Of a DNA stretch of 64,000 nt, positions 62,601 through 64,000 are shown piece after piece; position 1 is the first letter of the stretch; every line of letters begins with the position of its first letter. Source of the stretch: Manduca sexta (lineage: Eukaryota > Arthropoda > Insecta > Lepidoptera > Sphingidae); NCBI RefSeq assembly GCF_014839805.1, contig NC_051121.1, forward strand, positions 5,873,116 through 5,937,115, read 5' to 3'. The notes under the pieces were generated by a model. That model saw nothing but the letters and a program-made list of their open reading frames with translations, ran no database searches and was not told where the DNA came from. The position numbers and the translations under genes were made by a program.

Positions 62601-63026
62601 CCAGGTGCAGAGAGGTCACTTTTCCCTGAACCTTTAAAAAAAAATGGTGCATCCAGTCTTCGGCGTGCATATTTCGTCCCATAATGCGACAGGACCTATC
62701 GCCATATCAGGCACGAATTCCAGACTTCAGGCTCATAGAGTAGTAAACCTAATATAACTTTGTAGGAATCCAACCTGAGAATATAAAACATATTAGTTAA
62801 AGATTTTTCGGCAATTTATGGCTAGTTACCATAATACCTATGTCGCAGCTGTGCTGCCAACTTAAAGAAAGGTTTAAAAGGATGTTCTGCGCTACAGTTT
62901 GCAAAACAAGAAACTATAAATCTGATTTTCAAATTTAAATAATAACAGTAATTTACTTACATTTTTCAAATAATTATTTACTAAGGGTTGTTTCGCTGTT
63001 TCATCCTCGTGAAAATCCTCTAACAT
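38371..63026 (-). CDS. Jheh: Juvenile hormone epoxide hydrolase (eight coding exons)
   Basis: The minus-strand join is 62961-63026, 48447-48623, 44377-44604, 43319-43480, 41894-42040, 39869-40070, 39075-39306 and 38371-38602: 1,446 nt, 481 residues plus TAG. All junctions are GT/AG and in phase. The enzyme opens the epoxide of juvenile hormone to the diol and sits in the endoplasmic reticulum membrane. Visible parts: membrane anchor at about residues 26-43; epoxide hydrolase N-terminal region with WWGP and DTSIRPFK; HGWP at 170-173 (oxyanion hole); nucleophile Asp245 in GGDWGA; lid Tyr316 and Tyr390; acid Glu420; base His447 in GGHF. The Glu-His gap of 27 equals that of mammalian microsomal epoxide hydrolase (404/431). 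No stop or missing catalytic residue is seen, so it should be active. It is slightly longer than typical family members (about 460) because of an N-terminal extension in exon 1, which is the weakest part. Preference for juvenile hormone over other epoxides is inferred from family resemblance. Confidence 0.9.
38755..38955 (-). mobile_element. Helitron-like fragment in JHEH intron 7
   Basis: Shares GATAGCGTGATGTTATATAG and CATCACGCTATGACCAATAG with the elements at 26855-27493 and 58433-58861. Part of the fragment is itself folded back (GTTATATAG...CTATG). Confidence 0.5.
39075..39306 (-). CDS. Jheh: JHEH coding exon 7 (cap region, second Tyr)
   Basis: 232 nt, enters phase 1 and leaves phase 2; acceptor TATTTTAG, donor GTAAGT. 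Encodes IAMTDSPSGLLAYI and the RIYAE motif with Tyr390, expected to help polarise the epoxide oxygen. Confidence 0.92.
39355..39665 (+). mobile_element. tRNA-derived SINE family A, in JHEH intron 6
   Basis: Head-truncated copy: box B-like CAGGTTCCAAACC, then the AAACCTGCATACCTGAGGAA and GCCAGCGTGGTGGACTAAGG blocks. It runs into exon 7's intron edge on one side without touching the splice site. Confidence 0.75.
39869..40070 (-). CDS. Jheh: JHEH coding exon 6 (cap region, lid Tyr)
   Basis: 202 nt, enters phase 0, leaves phase 1; acceptor TTTTTCAG, donor GTGAGT. There is no early Met, so a simple start-to-stop search misses it. It encodes residues 261-327, ending in the family motif HLQATKPDTLG, with Tyr316, the likely lid tyrosine. 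Confidence 0.9.
40186..40250 (-). mobile_element. Helitron-like terminus in JHEH intron 5
   Basis: Read on the minus strand it ends in the CGAAGCCGCGAGCAACACCTAG hairpin-plus-CTAG type of terminus. The rest of the element is hard to delimit. Confidence 0.5.
40955..41190 (-). mobile_element. Interspersed repeat, family D, in JHEH intron 5
   Basis: Shares GGTAGGATATATTTTATAT, the GTTAAAACCCGCCATAATGG block and the CATCTCTCGTTA / CAGGGGCAGTGGGG end with copies near 12.9, 29.1, 53.3 and 62.3 kb. The tandem array begins in a second partial copy directly after it (41219-41800). Class unknown. Confidence 0.7.
41219..41800 (-). mobile_element. Family D repeat copy, internally expanded
   Basis: Starts with GTATATCCGGTTCCAATAGG and ends with GACAGTGGGGTCACTGCCC; the middle is the 76-bp tandem array described separately. 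Confidence 0.65.
41259..41757. repeat. 76-bp tandem repeat array in JHEH intron 5
   Basis: Unit starts at 41259 (diverged), 41335, 41411, 41487, 41563, 41639 and 41715 (partial). The five full copies 41335-41714 are identical by eye. Each unit begins ATCTGCCGAGGGGTAATCAT and is a piece of the family D interspersed repeat lying next to it, so the array grew from inside an old element. Confidence 0.95.
41894..42040 (-). CDS. Jheh: JHEH coding exon 5 (nucleophile elbow)
   Basis: 147 nt, phase 0, acceptor TCCAAAAG and donor GTATGC. Encodes residues 212-260 with the catalytic nucleophile Asp245 in QGGDWGA. The neighbouring intron downstream carries the 76-bp tandem array. Confidence 0.93.
42790..42991 (+). 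mobile_element. Helitron-like element in JHEH intron 4
   Basis: Starts TCTATACTAATATATAAAGC and ends GCGAGCTGAACCGCAGG...GCTGCTAG, that is, a GC-rich hairpin region followed by CTAG, with TATCCCGGGATAA inside. Short and non-coding. Confidence 0.55.
43319..43480 (-). CDS. Jheh: JHEH coding exon 4 (HGWP oxyanion motif)
   Basis: 162 nt, phase 0, acceptor GCATTTCAG and donor GTAAGT. Encodes residues 158-211: LLILHGWPGSVREFYETIP, then the PSLPGFGFSD strand and loop found across microsomal-type epoxide hydrolases. Confidence 0.93.
43625..43800 (+). mobile_element. Possible MITE related to 62284-62462, in JHEH intron 3
   Basis: Resembles the 62284-62462 element in its CGTAACG.GGCCGTGT block and its TGCTTGTTAC...CAAAATAAC block. 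Ends are not clear. Confidence 0.4.
43955..44055 (+). mobile_element. SINE family A 3' fragment in JHEH intron 3
   Basis: Contains CCAACGTGGTGGATAAGGGC and CCCTCTCAG followed by a TATTATTAT run, matching the distal part of full copies such as 25511-25828. Confidence 0.55.
44199..44367 (-). mobile_element. RTE-type LINE 3' tail in JHEH intron 3
   Basis: On the minus strand it encodes the C-terminal end of an RTE reverse transcriptase ORF (PPTRWTDDL ... GRWRLAASNRAIWKSLG ... VQQWRSCG, stop) followed by a GAT-rich tail. The 5' end is truncated. It begins about 9 bp inside the intron after the exon 3 donor. Confidence 0.8.
44377..44604 (-). CDS. Jheh: JHEH coding exon 3 (epoxide hydrolase N-terminal domain)
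   Basis: 228 nt, phase 0, acceptor TTTTTCAG and donor GTATGT. It encodes residues 82-157 including the DLRYRL, WVKYWADEYPYEEREKFLNRYPQ-type helix and the HFIRV strand of the family. Reading frame continues past the donor into an RTE LINE tail, which is intronic and not part of the protein. Confidence 0.9.
45425..45490 (+). mobile_element. RTE LINE 3' tail fragment
   Basis: TCTTTAGGGCAGGCCTATG then CAGCAGTGGACTTCC, the same tail as at 44199-44367 in the opposite strand, truncated to about 65 bp. Confidence 0.65.
45640..46110. repeat. Family G repeat carrying the MITE
   Basis: After removal of the MITE, the flanks (GGTTTCTCCGGTCTTA and ACGGCTCGATGTAAACGC, then CATCCGAGCGAGCATTAGC) resemble the end of the 34645-35120 copy. 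Confidence 0.5.
45689..45986. mobile_element. 298-bp MITE with TTA target duplication
   Basis: Terminal inverted repeats of about 28 bp start GGGGCCGTTCAAGTA at both ends (the 3' copy has a 3-bp insertion before CGTAACGCAATTT). TTA flanks it on both sides (45686-45688 and 45987-45989). A 3-bp TTA duplication suggests the PIF/Harbinger superfamily. There is no coding capacity. It is nested in a family G repeat. Confidence 0.85.
47341..47760. repeat. Three-unit tandem repeat, about 140 bp each
   Basis: Units 47341-47479, 47480-47621 and 47622-47760 each carry ACGACTATCGCG, CCCCTGAAAAGGGGAAAAG (varied in unit 3) and end in AACGCAAAAACACAACT. The start resembles a family B SINE head, so the unit may derive from one. 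Confidence 0.8.
47763..48010 (+). mobile_element. Repeat with GTCGAATTGATAACCTCCTCC end
   Basis: Ends GTCGAATTGATAACC...GAAGTCGGTTAA, a phrase shared with 14100-14160 just upstream of ALP. It is probably the 3' part of a widespread non-autonomous element. The class is inferred only from recurrence. Confidence 0.5.
48318..48400 (-). mobile_element. SINE family B end with CA repeat
   Basis: TTATTCCCGACAGGGAAGGC and ATTCCGTTCCATAATACG match the distal end of family B. A CA/CG-rich microsatellite (48288-48320) adjoins it. Confidence 0.65.
48447..48623 (-). CDS. Jheh: JHEH coding exon 2 (membrane anchor, WWGP region)
   Basis: 177 nt, phase 0 at both ends, between acceptor GCTTCACAG and donor GTAAAG. 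It encodes the hydrophobic anchor, a short Pro-containing linker, then WWGP and DTSIRPFK, hallmark residues of the N-terminal region of insect juvenile hormone epoxide hydrolases. Confidence 0.9.
48828..49100 (+). mobile_element. Possible tRNA-derived SINE of another family
   Basis: Begins GTCTGCCGTGGTAGCGTGG, has ACGACTACTGCGCTTAGG and box B-like GAGTTTGAACCTCGG, then a body unlike families A and B. Only one copy is seen here, so the limits are guesses. Confidence 0.4.
49439..49717 (-). pseudogene. Unidentified open frame with an internal repeated motif
   Basis: 92 codons in JHEH intron 1. I do not recognise it. It holds FRIPAGINTINFVGF and, 33 residues later, FKVPTGRNAIN before the stop, as if one motif were duplicated. 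It may be a worn mobile-element or viral-type gene remnant, or chance. There is no splice-site or start evidence. Confidence 0.25.
50375..50495 (-). mobile_element. SINE family B fragment
   Basis: CTGACTCCGGGCTGATATTG and ACAACTACGCGAAAGACGC fit family B; distal half missing. Confidence 0.55.
50558..50690 (-). mobile_element. SINE family A fragment, diverged
   Basis: CTCTACTGTGAGGGTTAAGG and TTAGTCCACTACACTGG are the reverse of the family A distal part. Confidence 0.5.
52891..53209 (-). mobile_element. tRNA-derived SINE family A
   Basis: Near full-length reverse copy, from the TTATTAT tail at 52891 to the CTAGGCTATCGCCGC head at 53209. Confidence 0.85.
53272..53512 (-). mobile_element. Interspersed repeat family D
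   Basis: GATAGGATATATTTTATATC, GTGTTAAAACCCGCCACAG and CCATCAGTGGGGCACTTTG. Confidence 0.7.
54300..54550 (+). mobile_element. Diverged SINE family A
   Basis: Head partly lost; CATACGTGAGAATTCTAC, CCGCACTAGGCCATCG and TCAGAGTAGTAGACAAGG are recognisable. Confidence 0.7.
54555..54735 (-). mobile_element. SINE family A 3' half, facing the previous copy
   Basis: Starts at its ATATTATT tail and breaks off after GTCAGAGGTGTGTGGC. With the copy at 54300-54550 it forms a tail-to-tail inverted pair. A GATGATGATGATGATG LINE tail follows directly (54736-54775). Confidence 0.75.
57130..57170 (+). mobile_element. Worn Helitron-like terminus
   Basis: CGAGCAAAGCCACGAGCAAC followed by ACCTA; the rest of the element is not clear. 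Confidence 0.35.
57215..57488 (-). repeat. Interspersed repeat, family I, copy 2
   Basis: Reverse-strand copy of 8742-9025, roughly 80% alike by eye with small indels. Confidence 0.75.
57532..57575. repeat. Perfect inverted repeat, 19-bp arms, 6-bp loop
   Basis: AAAAAAGAACACTTCAATG, loop TGTGTT, and exact reverse complement. Weaker pairing continues outwards (GCATAAA on both arms). Confidence 0.95.
58433..58861 (+). mobile_element. Helitron-like element
   Basis: ATATAAAGCTTAAGAGC, TAACATTACGCTATGACC, GTCCCCCGCCGCATCTGTC and end GGCGAAGCCGCGAGC...CGTAG; single-unit version of 26855-27493. Confidence 0.65.
59168..59230. repeat. Perfect inverted repeat, 30-bp arms, 3-bp loop
   Basis: Left arm starts CGACTCTCAAAACCTGC; loop ACC at 59198-59200; right arm 59201-59230 is its exact reverse complement. 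Confidence 0.97.
59428..59482 (-). mobile_element. Worn RTE LINE tail
   Basis: CCGCAGGATGTCGATTGGTG and CCCCCAAAGATTTCC. Confidence 0.4.
59547..59835 (+). mobile_element. tRNA-derived SINE family A
   Basis: Same head (GCGGCGATAGCATAGTTGG) and body as 25511-25828, with a small deletion after box B. Confidence 0.85.
60340..60412 (-). mobile_element. Worn RTE LINE tail
   Basis: CGAAAGATTCCCAGACCAAC and GAAACGGCCTGCAGC. Confidence 0.45.
60437..60672 (-). mobile_element. SINE family B, near full length
   Basis: GCCCGAAGGGATAGGTAG, ATTCGTCCCATGATGTGATA, CTCCGGGTTGATATTGAAC and GGATTCGAACCCAGGACC to CCCCGAGGCAGTT. Confidence 0.75.
61005..61320 (+). mobile_element. Interspersed repeat family C with internal insert
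   Basis: Same blocks as the other copies, but about 45 bp (near 61147-61195) not shared with them lies in the middle. It ends GACTACACACTGCTGCTTG. Confidence 0.75.
62224..62635 (-). mobile_element. Family D repeat split by a MITE-like insert
   Basis: GGTGGTAGGAAATATTTTAC to GTTAAAACCT, then the insert, then GCGTTCCGGGATCAGCC to TACCCAGGTGCAGAGAGG. Confidence 0.65.
62284..62462. mobile_element. Candidate MITE nested in the family D repeat
   Basis: Starts GGGCCCTTATTCTGTATG and ends with the inverse of GGGGCCTTGTTCTCTAT, so imperfect terminal inverted repeats. The flanks join to give a normal family D sequence. Target duplication is unclear. Confidence 0.55.
62650..62782 (-). mobile_element. 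SINE family B fragment
   Basis: TTTCGTCCCATAATGCGACA, CATATCAGGCACGAATTCC and GGAATCCAACCTGAGA match family B; the head is missing. It abuts a family D repeat. Confidence 0.6.
62961..63026 (-). CDS. Jheh: JHEH coding exon 1 (candidate start exon)
   Basis: Encodes 22 residues from an ATG at 63026-63024 to donor GTAAGT (63[-]62960). An in-frame TAA lies upstream (63107-63105) with no ATG between, so this is the first Met. It ends in phase 0, as exon 2 requires, and its last residues (NYLKN) run smoothly into the hydrophobic helix opening exon 2. Exon 2 has no Met of its own, so some upstream start exon must exist. The 14.3-kb intron is long and another short exon could be the true one, so confidence is moderate. 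Confidence 0.5.
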
Positions 63027-63091
63027 TACAAAAGTCCTCAAACCACTATAGCAGTCCACAGCGCCACCAGCACGATGACAGCACAAACTAT

Positions 63092-63277
63092 TTAAAGCAA
63101 TCCATTATTTCCCATGGGAGCAAAATACCAAGATAAAAAGTAGACCATGTGTTAATCCAGGACATGATCTGTCCGTGTGTCAAATTTCATCTAAATCCGT
63201 TCGGTTGTTTCCATATTTTTTTTCTAACAAACATCCAAACATTTTTACAAACTTTCGCATTTAAAATATTAGTAAGA
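63092..63277 (-). mobile_element. Helitron-like fragment upstream of JHEH exon 1
   Basis: On the minus strand: CTAATATTTTAAATGCGAAA, GTTTGTAAAAATGTTTGGAT ... CCCATGGGAAATAATG, matching 21890-22138. It lies about 65 bp 5' of the proposed JHEH start. Confidence 0.6.
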
Positions 63278-63479
63278 AATATGCTAAAGAGTATTATAAT
63301 ATTAGTAAAGAAGTAAAATGAGAATATTAAAAAAAACAAGAAGCATCAGCATCTAATAGCATAAGAGGAAAACAAAATAGTAGTAGGTCACGTGTTTCGT
63401 AACCGTTATTTATAATAATAAACTGATTCTATAATAATTCGCGTGATGGTGGTATGTGTGTGAGAGCGAAAGGTATTCA

Positions 63480-63770
63480 AATTCGCACGCATTTGCCGCC
63501 AACTAAATCGACCAATACCGCTGGCCAACGAGAGGCCACACGCCCGCGCCATCCAGCGGATGACGCCAGTAACGAAAGTTTGGTGCATCGATGGCGGCAC
63601 GTTCCCCGGCGCGCTTCATAATTAATACAATAACTGTGAAAGTATAGATTTCCCAGGACCCATAATCCTTACATTGTGTGTACTAACTGTGTGTGGTGTC
63701 CTGACAAACGTGACGGAGTGCAGCAGTATAACCAAGGCGGGTTCCTGACGTCGTGTGGCAGTGGCAGATG
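63480..63770. promoter_or_regulatory. GC- and CpG-richer patch, possible promoter and leader exon
   Basis: 63480-63620 is clearly richer in G+C and CpG than its surroundings. On the + strand, 63676-63767 runs without repeat similarity to donor GTGAGT at 63768. It could be a first exon of a gene to the right, or the promoter side of JHEH on the minus strand. No core element settles which. Confidence 0.3.
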
Positions 63771-64000
63771 TGAGTACTTGCATGCATTTTCATCGTCACG
63801 CGAATATACGTCAATGTCCCTATGTATCATCACGATACATATTTTGGTGCCGAAACCCGGGAATAGCGATCATAATTGGTCAGCTATTTCAATCATTTAG
63901 TTTGAGTTATTTCGATAAATTTGTCTCAATAGCCGAAACATTACGATAACCCGCCATTACTCGCTTCAATACATAGTTTAATCTAACTTTCCAGTAAAGG

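Larger units (their letters stand above)
48624..62960. other. Jheh: JHEH intron 1 (14.3 kb): overview
   Basis: The interval is intronic if exon 1 is right. It contains SINEs, family C, D and I repeats, a Helitron-like element, two perfect inverted repeats and one unexplained open frame, listed separately. The stretches 50700-52880, 55000-57210 and 59840-60340 are AT-rich and show nothing recognisable. Confidence 0.5.

Noticed and set aside
62334..62682. Overlapping open frames near 62.3-62.7 kb
   Set aside because: They lie wholly within the nested family D repeat, MITE-like insert and SINE fragment.

Overview
The window looks like AT-rich, repeat-crowded nuclear DNA of a moth or butterfly (Lepidoptera). 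The evidence is spliced genes with GT/AG introns, an insect neuroendocrine peptide gene, an insect juvenile hormone epoxide hydrolase gene, and a repeat set typical of lepidopteran genomes: tRNA-derived SINEs with box A/box B heads, RTE-type LINE tails ending in CAT/ATG-rich runs, Helitron-like elements ending in a GC hairpin plus CTAG, and MITEs. There are no bacterial-style operons.

Only two protein-coding genes can be assembled with confidence, and they converge. On the + strand, 14220-17158, three exons encode a 99-residue secreted precursor: signal peptide, acidic propeptide, Lys-Arg site, then an eight-cysteine peptide with a terminal Gly amide donor. It matches the insect agatoxin-like peptide (ALP) family. 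On the - strand, 63026 down to 38371, eight coding exons encode a 481-residue microsomal juvenile hormone epoxide hydrolase (JHEH). All exon phases agree, and the HGWP motif, nucleophile Asp, two lid Tyr, Glu and His are all present. The first 22-codon exon lies 14.3 kb upstream of the second and is the least certain part.

Layout: 1-14196 is intergenic DNA with scattered repeats and possibly an undetected 5' leader exon of ALP. 14197-about 18045 is the ALP gene. About 18.0-38.3 kb is a gene desert made largely of SINEs, LINE tails, Helitron-like elements and other repeats. 38.37-63.03 kb is JHEH; its introns hold many mobile elements and a recent array of identical 76-bp tandem repeats. 63.3-64.0 kb is a GC-richer stretch that may be a promoter with a first exon.

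Both genes belong to insect endocrinology, one a neurohormone-like peptide and the other juvenile hormone breakdown, but nothing in the sequence shows that they are co-regulated. The most unusual structural signals are several long perfect inverted repeats (near 38.1, 57.55, 59.2 and 8.33 kb). One of these looks like a template-switch event that copied both of its own flanks backwards. Two further points of interest are a pair of in-frame alternative splice acceptors in ALP, and a LINE tail that begins only a few bases inside a JHEH intron. Repeat family boundaries are approximate (about 10 bp) and family names are inferences.
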